Assembly: GCF_042242105.1 (NCBI RefSeq)
Contig: NC_092035.1
Coordinates: 11,643,477 to 11,707,476 of the forward strand
Length of the DNA: 64,000 bases
From: Pempheris klunzingeri
Taxonomy: Eukaryota > Chordata > Actinopteri > Acropomatiformes > Pempheridae
Direction: 5' to 3'
Under the pieces are notes generated by a model, which was not told where the DNA came from, did no database searches, and was given only the letters and a program-made list of their open reading frames with translations. The translations under genes were made by a program, and so were the position numbers. Below are positions 11,366-23,303 of this stretch, one piece after another; positions within the stretch are counted from its first letter, which is position 1; each line of letters begins with the position of its first letter.

Positions 11366-13595
11366 ATGTCAAACTTAAGAGCCAACGAAGAAGGTAATGT
11401 CAAGATGATATTAACGAGTTAAATATATATGTAAATGAATGAAATTATGTTTGAGTGTTTACTGACCCCTTGAAATGAGATTTAACAATAACTGAAAAAA
11501 ATGTATTAGCATTTTATTAGCTAATCTTAGCTCAATTATCTGTTGAAGCCTTTAACTTTAGCTGGCACACAATTATCTTTTTGTGGTAGTTAATGAGTAG
11601 ATATAACCCAATTACCTATATGGTACACAGGATTATAAAGCTTTAACATCTTGTCATATCTTCAGGGTCATACATCTAATTATGCTTCATAAATGGAAAT
11701 ATGACTGAGCTAACCACATCGACAGTCAGCTGTTTTACCATAAAGTTTAATGCACTTTTATTGCCTGGCTCTCAGGCACACAGGATAAACTTGGCTTTTC
11801 ATTAACCAAGGCAGTGGAGGATGTCAGTGAACAAGGCTTCGCCCAGGCTGAGGCCCTGAAGGAGAAACAGAGGACGCTCAGCTCCCTGCAGGTTCACCTT
11901 CACCCCAAACTCATAGCTCATGCACACATAGGTAGCTGTGGCCATTAATATTTGCAATGTAGTTACAGAAAGTTTGTGATTTTTAGGGTGTGAATCACGC
12001 ATGCATGATAAGCAAGTTAATACAATTGATAGGAACATGTTATAGAAGTGTTTTTTCCACCCAATACACAAATTAGGTCCCGCTCTCTAAAAGAGCAGTG
12101 GGAGTGTGCCATTTACCTGCTTATATCAAAGGCCTTTACACATCGAACTTGTATTTTTGGGGGAGCAGACATCGATTTGATTGTGTTGTCGCCTTTTTCC
12201 AGGCAGCTCTCTCAGATGTCGAGAGGAAGGGTGAGGCAGCGCAGCAGGAGCTGAGATCTAAAGACAGGGAACTGCTAATGCTGGAGGGCGAGATGGAGCA
12301 CCTGGAGTGGCAGATTAAAGTCCTGCATGATCGCTGTGCATCCACCAGCAAGGACAACACAGAACTCCAGATTGGTATAAGTGAGGAGGAGGAGAACGCT
12401 CGCGTGGCACTGGCAGGGTTCAGCGCTTACCGAACAAAGATGGAAGGTCACAGAGCGGCTGCTTTGCATGCCGCGAGCCAGACGGAGGCCCGTAGAGAGG
12501 TGGAGGAGAAGAGAACGCTGGTCAGGATGCTGACACTGAAGAAGGAGGAGCTGAAGGAAGATTTGGAGAATCCAAATGGAAACGCAGTGCAGATGGCAAA
12601 GGTAGAGAAAACAAACTGGGTGATCATATTGAAATTTTAAGCTTTACACATCATGCTGTGTGTTTTTTGGTGAATGTTCTGCAGAGAGAGATTGCTGCTC
12701 TGAAGGGGGAGATCTCCGTGATGACGAAGACTGCAGCTGCGAAGAGAGAGCAGCTGCAAAAAGAGTTTGAGACTCATACAGAGTTAAAGAAAGACGTAGA
12801 GGTATTAAAATTAAACTGTGAACTTAACTTTTTATACCAGAGCTGCAACTAACTATTGATTCATCTACATACTGTTATCCTCAGTTTCTCAACCACATGT
12901 ATTGTCTAGAATAAACAACTGAACAAACGGCTCACCACAAGTATCTTATTTATAGAACACAAACATCTGATTTTGAAATATAAAACCATGAATAAAGATA
13001 TTAAACATGTAAACCCAAGGTCATAATTTGAGTTTCTGTTTATCCCTAATGAAAACTCACTAAACTCTATTTTATTTGTGTGTTTCCAGATCCAGAACAG
13101 GCGACATGAAGCCATCATCAAGCGCCTCCACTGCCAGCTGAGCAGGACTCACGCTGTCCACAGGTAGAAAGAAATGCAGACGCAACAGCAGTGATCATAA
13201 CTGTCTGTATTTATACAAGGAAGTGCTTGTGTGCTCTTATTTAGAGATGGGAATTGTTACATTCTAAATTTATAGAAAACAAAACCAGAAGGAAAGAATA
13301 GAATTGGCCAAATTGTACTTCTGTTGCTCTCCATGACAAAAACCTGCTAAAATCCACAAAATGAGGAGCAAATTTTGCTGCTTTAATGCGTTTAAAATGG
13401 GAATAGTCATTTATGAGACTACATAATCATTTACTTTACCACCCAGGAGGCTATTTGGAGGCAAACTGCTTGCAGTGCAATAACGTTCCACATCCTACGC
13501 ACGACTTAACTGTGTCTGCTTTTCTCAGGCAAATGTCCAAAGATATCTACCTAATGGAGAGACAGCTGGCTGAGCTGAAGATGAAGCTGGAGTGA
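11366..13595 (+). CDS. ccdc122: Coiled-coil domain-containing protein 122
   Basis: Six exons: 11366-11393, 11815-11891, 12203-12601, 12685-12801, 13090-13163 and 13529-13595. Phases are consistent and the product is 253 residues (human about 273). Nearly all of it is predicted coiled coil, rich in E, K, Q and L with heptad spacing. The best anchors to the human protein are KKEELKEDLENPNGN, the ELKKDVE region, and RRHEAIIKRLHCQLSR near residues 207-224. Exon 2 uses the acceptor GCAG ending at 11814, which keeps the frame; the alternative four bases earlier does not. The molecular role of the family is not established. The last residues are MERQLAELKMKLE. The gene is head-to-head with MTRF1. 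Confidence 0.88.
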
Positions 13596-14580
13596 TCTCT
13601 GGACTCAGCGGTCAGTGGGCATTAGACTCTAGTGTCAGGCTGTGGATAAACATGGTCTATGATACCTGCGTGGGTCTGGTTGTTTCTGGAAGAATTGGTG
13701 CTGTTCCTATTATTGACCAACAGGGAGCAGCAGTGTCAAACACATTTCTGACTATCAGTTTCATTTTGTCACAAGATGTTCACTCAGTTGTTCTACAGCA
13801 GGTAGAAATATAATGGTGCTGCTGATTGTTTTGTCAGACAGGAAACGGTAAAAGTATTAAAATATATATCTGTTCTGGCATTATTCCATTTAGTTTATTA
13901 ACAGGACAGCATGCAGGAGTGTTTCGCTTTCCTGCGGCTCTTCTCAGACTAAATCAGGGGCAGCATCAGCAGGGTGACGGGGTTTTAGGTCGCTTTGTCC
14001 AGTCAGTGTCCGCCGCAGTGACCCATCTAGGACAAAAGCCAAGTGTCCGCTCTAACTGTCGATGTGATGATGTTTTGGTACACGCTGTTCCAGCTTCCGC
14101 TTCACTGGGTCGCTTGACAGCCTTCGAGGTGACAGTCCTACTGCCGGCTAACAAGGGCGTAACTGTGCTACTTCAGCCACAGCTCAGAACTAATTAAACA
14201 ATAAAACCGCCTTGTCAGAAAATTGCTCCACATTGTCTTGTATTGCACCAGCCGCTGAGAAACACTATAACTTGTGATATTAACTGTGTTTCCCTAATTT
14301 CCACATTTTCTTCACACCTGAATTGTGTCTGTTTAGACTGTATGTCTCTTTCACACTAGTATCTTGTTCACAATCTTTCTGTCATTCTACATGACCTTGT
14401 AAATGTTTAGACCACACGGCACGTGTTTGTGGTTAAAATGAAATGTAAATTTAAGAACAGGATAACAATGTGTGGGTACTTTTTTCTCTTTTTGTGCAGA
14501 TTATCTCTCATGCTGAAAGATTTGTGTTCATTTGTGGGAAAAGTTCTAAGTAATAAACTCTGTGGTGACCCTCAGTGCCT
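13596..14580 (+). other. CCDC122 3' UTR and flank
   Basis: Non-coding sequence after the CCDC122 stop. Candidate polyadenylation signals AATAAA lie at 14200-14205 and near 14550. The long reading frames here (for example 13826-14197) have no recognisable similarity and overlap on both strands. Confidence 0.55.
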
Positions 14581-16933
14581 ACGCCTTTAGTTTAACAGTC
14601 AGGGAGTCTGGTTGAATGTGTGGAAAGTAAAGGACAACGTCATGAATTTCCCAAAAGCTGGGACTGTTTTCATTACCCACTCATCCACAAATTGTAGTTT
14701 AGTGGGCCATTTCCTTAAAGGTGCACTGGGGGAGTCAGTCCAGCCTGCTGTACTGCAGCACTGTTCTGTCTGACTGACCTTATTAGCATGTTGTTCTCAG
14801 CCTAACGGCCCTCTGCTCTGCCCTGTGGACGCTGCTCAGCCCCCTCCTGTGTCAAAACACAATTTCAGACATGAAGTCATCTGTAAATGTGAAGAGAGCT
14901 GCCTAAAACGTCCTCTTAGAAAGGACAGTTCAGTATATATATATATACATATATATATATACATATAGAAACGTGCTGTAAAGTCACTGGCAGAGTGTTG
15001 AGTTGTTGAGTGCACACAGTTCCACTCCTGACAGCGTGACCTTCTAAAATACACGTGATGCGGTCATTTCTCCTCCACAGTTCGTTTTTGTCACACAAAA
15101 ATACAAACATGTTCACATGCATAGTGTATTTACCGTGCCTCCTCGCTGTGACTTCCTTTGTAAGAAACTTCCTAAATAAATCCGTGCCAATTAAGCCGAG
15201 CTAATGAGTGAATGAATTTAACACCAGCCCGTTACCACATGCTGTTTTTATTTATTTGGCTGCGACACATTTGTCTACTCCACTTTGGCATCGACAGTCT
15301 CTTCGAAATCTAATTGGCTGCTGAAATAGAGAACAAAGAAGGGGATTTACAAACAAAATAGACTGATGAACATACTGTAGGGCAAGTTAGAGAGTGTTTT
15401 CCTATAAACTACTACTATTACTCTGGTGTGTCCCCTGGATTGTAGTTTATTCATTTAAAACTGGCTCTCCTCCCTCTGAGAAACATCCCTTTCACCTTGT
15501 GTTCACTTTGTCTCGGCCTTCTGATGAGCCAATAAGCCGTGCCTGGCAAGGATCCACATAGACTCAGAGCTCTCTGCAGAATGATCTTGAGTCGATGCAG
15601 TGCCCTGTTTATTAACTTCTTCGGAGAACATGGTGGCAGGTGGGGGGAAGAATAACTACGCACTGTCGACGTCGAGCTAGAAATCTTCACCTTTAAAATT
15701 TCCAGTCTCTGCTGCATTTTTGTGTACACATCCGCAGCTCTGCATGCCTCTCATTAAGGTTGTGCATGATTAAATGTATCCGAGCGGCACCTTTATGACT
15801 GTTTGCACCTCCTCTGGCTCTCTGCCCATGTATATTGCGAGGAGGCAGAGACAGCTGACCCGGCTTGTATGTGAAATCGTTATGTGCATGCCTTTGGTGT
15901 TGCGTTGAGGGTTGTGTGTAATAAGTTGCTGAACACTTACTACTGTAGGCTGAGGTGTGTTTACTGCAGAGTTTGGCAGAGCTGCCAACTCTGCTGATGC
16001 ACCGGGGGGGCCGTGTTTATTTTTGTGGTTGTGAGCGTGTGTGAATCATCAAAACTGCACGGAAATCTTGTTTGGTCTCTATGATGCATGCATGCACTTG
16101 TATCTGTTAGCATTGGCATCGATTTCCAATCGGGAAATCCAATTTTGGGATGTTATCTCACCTGCCTAATGTGCGTGTTTGTGCAGGTGCATACTGGGAA
16201 GCTATCTCCGACTTCTGTGACAACTATTTTGAAAACAAGATAATCCTCCACTTATCTTAACATTACATCCATTGAAGTATCCGTCACGCTCTTTGTAGAC
16301 GTGCACCTGCTACTACAGCTACGCTGCCTGTCATTTAACCTTTCCAATGAGGAGCTGAGCGGCTGCGTCAGATTCGGTTCATCAGGGGACTTTTCCAATA
16401 AGCAAGTTATTTAAGTGATCTGAAAAAACAGGTCCCTTTACATGAGCCAAGGTTTCACATATGAGGTGCTCCCAGGTTTCACTGAGTGAAATCATTCACT
16501 CAGTAAGCTGCAGGGATCCTCTCCATAATGCTGCCAGACACTTAGAATAACAGTCTGAGCCTGTCAGTGGCAGAACAAGTTTTTAGTCATTACAGCCCTT
16601 TTGACGCCTGTTCTAAGCTGCCGATCCCAATAATTAGCTGATTAGTCTGTCGACAGAAAATGAAACCCTATTTAGAACTGATTCATTGTTTGGACCCAGC
16701 TCCACCTTCAGCTTGCTATTATAAAAAGCAAACTAAAGCCAGACATCTTCACACAACATGATTTTGCTTGAAAGTGAACATAAATGATTACACAGTTGTT
16801 TTCTGTTTAATGACTAATCATTTCAGCTCTGCCTCCAGTCCTTATCAGCCCCTTGCTGAGATCCTACCATCATCAACAACCGTCTCCCACCCAGCAGCTG
16901 GTGAGTGGTTGGTGGCACTTCGACGTAGCCGGT

Positions 16934-16981
<48 letters not shown>

Positions 16982-19900
16982 CACAATCAGCTGAGCTCCT
17001 TGCGTATGTAAACACACTGAGGAAAGTTTTCCTCTGTGACGTCAGCAGATTGAGAAAAGGTGGGATGAGCTTTCAGAGAACAAGAGACACTTCAAATACG
17101 CCCTACATGACCTTCCTCTCTGTTGGCTGTTGATCTGACAAAGTGTCGTTGCCCAGAGAAACATCCTGTGTCGGTATATCTCACTGCTACCTGTAATTGT
17201 TTTGCTTTATCTTTAGCTTCGTGAGAAGGAAGGGAGTTAATTTACCTCCCTTTGCTTGTACTACTGATTACTGTCTCTGTAAAGCTTTCCAGACAACTCA
17301 GAGAGTCTCACAAAGCAGTGATCCTGGTCTGGTCTGTGTCTGAGCAGGGAAAATAAGAGCATTGTTTTCGTGTGGGTAAGCAAATTAAAGAGAGGTGAGG
17401 GGAGGACATCCCTCAGAAGGCAGGGGAGGACACACAGGGGAAACCACTGTGACTCTGCTGGACTCTAATTGCTCCCATCGGTCCTTGTTAGACTAAACAG
17501 CACGTGAAAATCCTGCTGAGTTTGAAACGAACTTTAAACATCCTCCTTTATTTTCATGTTGCTTTAATCTGCTCAGATACACAATAAAAAAAGTCGGCAT
17601 GTGATTCATTGATGACTAAAATCCTCTTAAGTCCTTCTTCCGTTTAAAACAAGCCCACTGGGTCACCGGGGTAACCACTGAAGGCTAGTTTCCACAGGTT
17701 GAGAGCTTTGCCCTTCTCTTGGCATCGCCTGTGGACAGAAACCAGGTGAATGTGTTCGTGCTATTTTGGGGTGTGGCTGGGCATTAGTGTGAGGAATGTT
17801 TTGATTTGCACAGGCACGAAACAGCCCACGGTTGAGTGTGACTTTGCCTCAGGAATGTGGGATGAGAGAACATGACGAGGCTGAAAAGTCTCGCTTAACT
17901 CCAGGAAATAGCCCCGGCCACAAATAGATGTAATAAAGGAAACCTTTAACCAGCAAACATGCCCGTAACTGAGCCCCACCCTGATATGCACCTGGGCAAC
18001 GCAAACACACACACACACAAACACACACACTTCAATGTCCTGATATCCATAGCAGATGATGTGTGTTAAGACTCATTCAGTGACTCTAAACCCAGCATAC
18101 ATCATATAATACATGTGGGCGGCATGTATGTGCTGTTGGCTTATAGAGGCATGACCACTTGCCCCCACGCAGTGGCAGGAATTATGACATAAAGTGATTT
18201 ACGCAACAACACACAACAATGGATATACAGTTTATTGTATAGGATAGATCAGGTCCCTCTGCCAAATGTGCATCTGGAGGCGTGCAGAGTCAGTGCCTGA
18301 CACCCACCCACCCAGCAGTGAGTCATCTAGTAAGTGCTGCTCAGCATTTGGCCATCTTAAATCCTCCAACACGAATCATAGAAGACGTATTCAGACGTGT
18401 TACTCACCCTAAAAGCAGTAATTCTCTGTTACAAGTAAAAGACTTAAGAAAAACATGGAAGCATTATCTTCATACTGCACTACAGTAGTAAAAGTTCCCT
18501 GGCATGTAGTGGAGGAAGAGTAAAGTTAGCATGAATCAAGTAAAGTACAAGTGTCTCAGAGCTGCCCTGAAGTACAGGAATCAGCCTGAAATCATGCAGA
18601 GACACTCGTCACTTCGGTCCAGACTGTGTGATTCAGCATGTGTGTGTGTGTGTGTGTGATGGGCTAACGAACACATTACGAAGACGATTGGCATCATTTC
18701 TGCTGGTGAGGTTGTTGGTCGGCGTGTGCATGTTCAGGACACTGCAGCAGTGTGAGCATTGTACCACGTTTGGTGTGATGTCTGTGTAAGTCACAGTCTC
18801 TGTGTGCATTAAATATGTACGACACACAGCAAACAGCAAAGTCTCTGCTAAAGTTTGGATATGAGTGTGAAGCCAAAACTCACACTGTTCATATAACAAC
18901 ATACTGCACAGCTGCTTCATTATGCTGCTAATCTTCCTTGTTTGTAATCTGATCCAGATTTTTTTTTTTTTTTTTTAAAAAAGCCCACATGTCCTACATT
19001 TAGGAACACAAATTGGCATTAGCCCGGTGTCTGTATTTTGATCCCCGGCTGTAAAGTCACACATACCTTTCCCATTTCAAAGCAGCACACTTCTGGCACA
19101 CTACTTCCAAACAGCGAGGTAAATAAACAGTGCAATGTAGGACACTCCATACTTTACATGCCCAACCGCAGCACAAGAGATGAAGAGGCTGATTTTGCGC
19201 TTCTGCAGCAAGAAAGTAGGGCAGCTAGGGGGAGCAGCAGGGAGTCCCGGGTCACCCATTACATCATAAGAACAAGTGTGCGTGCTAGCAGGAAGGGGGG
19301 GGGCTTGCTCGGCTTGTTTGCTCCCTGTATCCTAATTGCAGACAGAATGGTAAATTATGAATGAAACTGAGAGGGAAGCAGTGGTGGGAAGGAGGACAAA
19401 CTGAAGTATCTCCTCTCCCCAGTTGTGTCTGTCTCACATGAAGAGATGGAGAAGCTCTGCACCGTCCTGTACATGCTGTTCCCTGTTTATTCCCCCGCAT
19501 GCAGCCACACACAACCAACAGCTGCAGTTTTAGCACTCTGCAGGGACTTTTTTCACAGGGCATTAAGCATCGCCAATGAAAACCGTGAACTCCATCCTCC
19601 CCCTTTACCGGCCCGCTTCTGTTCCTAAAACGACGGGGAACGGTCTTTTCTTCTAGACCTCATTGTTCGTTCGTTCATCACACATACATGCAGACAGACA
19701 TTATAAAACTGCCCTAAATGAACGGTTACATCTGGTGGTTGTGGTTAAGTTAAGTTTAATTACACTGATTAACTGACTCAGGTTGACATGAGGAGTCCAT
19801 GTTTGGTTTTCAGGCGCCAAAAAGGGAGATTTCCAAAAAGTTTCATGACTAAGCCGTTGACTATATGTGATGAATATTGTCTGCTGATACATTTGTGTCA

Positions 19901-22240
19901 CATTCCATGCAGACGCTTTCTAACTTCTCAGCCGAAAGAGGAAGCGAAGCTGCGTGAGCCCTGCGTGTTCTCCTTCTGTATTCAGATGTTAAAATCATCT
20001 GTACGTGACCTGCAAGCAACATCTGAAACACTGGATGGGAAAAACGGGACATTCACAGCAAACTCCAGGGAAATAATGGCCAACACTCTTTAAAACAGGG
20101 TTCCAGACTGAGATCAATGCATCGTGCTTGTTGAGAGGAGGCTTGTTTACCACTCAGTGCTGTTCACCACGTGTGTGTGTGGGTGTTTAGACACCAATAT
20201 TTGCCTTTTTCCTGCTGGTGTTGTTTTTTCAAAGGGAGCATCAGTGGTGTGAATGGCTGCAGGCCCCAGAAAGGAGCTCGACATATATAATAGAAAATCC
20301 ATTACAGCAGACATTAAAGCTCGTTTTGGCTTCGTCAGCCTCCCAGTTTTGTCATTATTTCACATTGCTGAGGTGTTTCATATCAGCATGTCAGTCACTT
20401 GGCGCCCACAGAGAGACCCCCCTCAGGAAATAATCCTTCAAAACACGTCACAGCAGAGGCCTCACTGTCTCCTCGTCTTTGTAACCAGCGACAGCAGCTA
20501 ATGTCACGTCAGCTTCAACACTTTGCATTGCAAAAATGATAAATGATATGCAGCTACAAAGCAGCCTGACAGTGAGCAGGTAAACGCTGAAAAGGCCGTG
20601 GTTTTCTTGTTAAAAGCACTCGAGGCCGACAGTATTTCACACGCTGAGCCCACGCTCGGCTGTATCGTGACTGCAGCTCAAACACTGACCCCTCCTCTGC
20701 TTTTGTTTGCCGTCTCTCAGAGCTTCGAGCCGTGCGTCTCTTTGTGCACATTTATCAGTCTGAGTCGGTGTGAGGTGTGCTAAGCCTCAATTCCCACATT
20801 TCTTAAGTTACAAATACAGCATTTGTGTCGGTGCTGGATGAAGGAGAGAAATAAGATCTGGTCGGACAAAGTTCTGAAGAGGCGAGATCAGACATGAGTT
20901 AGTCTGGAAGCTCGGGGTGTTTTAAAGCTCCTAGTGTGTTTTCTTTTGGGCATTAATGGTGACAAATGTACACTGGTGACAGCGTGAAAGAGTCGTGTTG
21001 ATGATGACAGATATTATTTGCTGATAAATCTAAATGCTCTATTTGCTTTTGTAAAATAAAACCATACAGCTTTTGTTATTATTAATTATGAAGTGATATT
21101 CACACTGAACCCTGGAGCTCAAAAGTGTTTCCTATCATTGCAACTGAATTCTCATTTATCGAGCACACAGTGGAGCTAATATCACCACTTTCTTTTTTAC
21201 GCATATAGCCGAGGAAGAAAAGGAATTTTATGTGATTTAACACTTAATTTCAATAACTGCACCCTTTATCTGAACACTTATAATATCTAAACACTGCTTA
21301 ATAAAGGAAAACCACTCATAAGCTGAAAAAAGGACGACGTCTGTCCGCCCACAGGTCAAAACATCACATTGTCCCAAACAGGCGACAGAAATGTTCTCCT
21401 GGAGAACATCAGAGATTCCTCTGTACTCTCCTACGTGAGAGACATTACACTGTATTCTTGCTATAACTATTCACGTGTCCCACGCCTGGCGCTCATATTT
21501 AATGCAGCTCTGCACCTGTTCTGTGAGAGGAGGACTGGCGAGGACCGTCCTGAGGGAAATATTAAAAACAACGCAAACAATGGGAATGTCTCCCGCTCTG
21601 TGCATTCGTGTTGGGCGGACACATTCTGATGCATGCATGTGTGTGTACGTGTCAGTCGGCTGTAAAACTGTATGGACAGACTGTGCTGGAACACACTGTA
21701 CTTCTCAAAGCCTAAAACCCCTCAGCTAAAGGGGGGCGGGCAATACACTGTGCTGCCCACAGAGGGGTTTGACCTAAATATCATCTCAGCATACGTCTGT
21801 ATCTGTTGGATCTTTGTATCTATGTGCTGTCATTCTGTTCGGAGGAGCGATTGTTTAACAGATCAATGTCTCCCTCCATTTTACTCGTCTTGCCCTGGTT
21901 TTCTTCTTTCTTGATGGAGAGCATCAGCGGCTCCATGAATAAATAATTCCATCTAAAGTACAGGCTGTCTTATTCTAGTAAAACTCACACTGACATTTAG
22001 AATTGTTCAAAAAAAGACAAACATAACCTCAACGCTGCCACTCCACGTGTCTTGTTTACTCAATATTCCTGCTTTTAGCAGCTTTTAACAAACACCATTT
22101 CCCATAAGCCCATAAGCCCGTGAGTGAGTGGAGGGGCCACGGCGAGTTCAGACATGTCTGTAATACCAGCAGGGCAGGAAAGGTGAACGGTGTGGACGTT
22201 TTATCACAGCAGAGAGGACTGCTAAAGTGGTGTTCTAACC
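14581..22240. other. Intergenic region without recognised genes
   Basis: About 7.7 kb with no recognisable exon. It holds an AT repeat at 14934-14966, a (TG)n at 16935-16979, CA-rich tracts at 18004-18030, a (TG)n at 18639-18658, and a poly-T/poly-A tract at 18959-18981. The stretches 15180-15330 and 16625-16660 are rich in homeodomain-type TAAT/ATTA cores and could be conserved non-coding elements, but that cannot be judged without alignment. Confidence 0.5.
16935..16979. repeat. (TG)n microsatellite
   Basis: Uninterrupted TG dinucleotides, about 22 units. Confidence 0.97.
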
Positions 22241-22269
22241 TATGACCTCACAGGCTGCATGTGTCCTCA

Positions 22270-22765
22270 GAGAGGAGGTCCTGATGAAGGACTGTCCTGA
22301 TGAAGGACTATATCAGGACCTCCTCCCTGAGGTCCTGATGAAGGACTGTCCTGATGAAGGACTATATCAGGACCTCAGAGAGGAGGTCCTGATGAAGGAC
22401 TATATCAGGACCTCAGAGAGGAGGTCCTGATGAAGGACTATATCAGGACCTCCTCTCTGACGTCCAGATGAAGGACTATATCAGGGGACTATATCAGGAC
22501 CTTCTCTCTGAGGTCCTGATGAAGGACTATATCAGGGGACTATATCAGGACCTCCTCTCTGAGGTCCAGATGAAGGACTATATCAGGGGACTATATCAGG
22601 ACCTCCTCTCTGAGGTCCAGATGAAGGACTATATCAGGGGACTATATCAGGACCTTCTCTCTGAGGTCCTGATGAAGGACTATATCAGGGGACTATATCA
22701 GGACCTCCTCTCTGAGGTCCAGATGAGGGACTATATCAGGACCTCCTCCCTGAGGTCCTGATGAA
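22270..22765 (+). repeat. 51-bp hairpin minisatellite with an open frame
   Basis: A tandem array whose core unit contains GAGGTCCTGAT, ten bases, then ATCAGGACCTC, a perfect 11-bp inverted repeat. The later units are 51 bp, the earlier ones shorter variants. Since 51 is a multiple of three, the plus strand stays open, giving 17-residue repeats of the kind MKDYIRGLYQDLLSEVQ at 22468-22761 and a related frame at 22242-22430. There is no sign of splice sites, start context or homology, so this is listed as a repeat rather than a gene. Confidence 0.9.
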
Positions 22766-22949
22766 GGACCACAGACTTTAGTCCAGCGCCTGGTTACAGA
22801 AGCCGTTCATTTTACACCCGGGCCTTCAGTGGCGTCCTACCTGAATCAAACCACCTCTTAATACCATCATTATGACGTCACGGCTATAGAAACCATCACC
22901 ATTATACAGAAAGGCAGTATAACAGGACGCTGCATCGCAGACAGGTATC

Positions 22950-23303
22950 TCATGCTGGAGAATGAATGACATCACTAAAGCAAGAAACCCAATTAAAAGA
23001 GTTCAACAAGTCTCCTTTCACTGCAGCCACAGCTGCACCTGCTCCATAGACACCAAACACTCTAACCACCGACTCGGCTCCAAACACAGAGTCGTTCAGT
23101 TGCCAACACCAGACATTCTCAGCAACACACTCTGCTCCTCTGAGCCTGTAAGCCGAGGGTACCGCTCGTAGTTGCTGACCTGAAAGTGGCGGACTAACTC
23201 TTTTCCTGGCTGGGACAGGCTCGCTAGCTTCGGGGTGGGCCAGCATTTCCTCAAAATGTCCAGCTTTTCTTGGAAAGTCCGCCTTGAAAATGGATTTTGC
23301 CAT
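22950..23303 (-). other. Unrecognised 117-codon reading frame, possible mobile-element remnant
   Basis: The minus-strand frame begins MAKSIFKADFPRKAGHFEEM and ends near FSDVIHSPA. Family is not recognised. It lies downstream of a promoter-like stretch with CCAAT boxes at 23410-23495. It could be a fragment of a repeated fish element or chance. No splice partner was found. Confidence 0.25.

Noticed and set aside
11811-11814. Alternative CCDC122 exon 2 acceptor four bases earlier (AAG before GCAG)
   Set aside because: It breaks the reading frame from exon 1.
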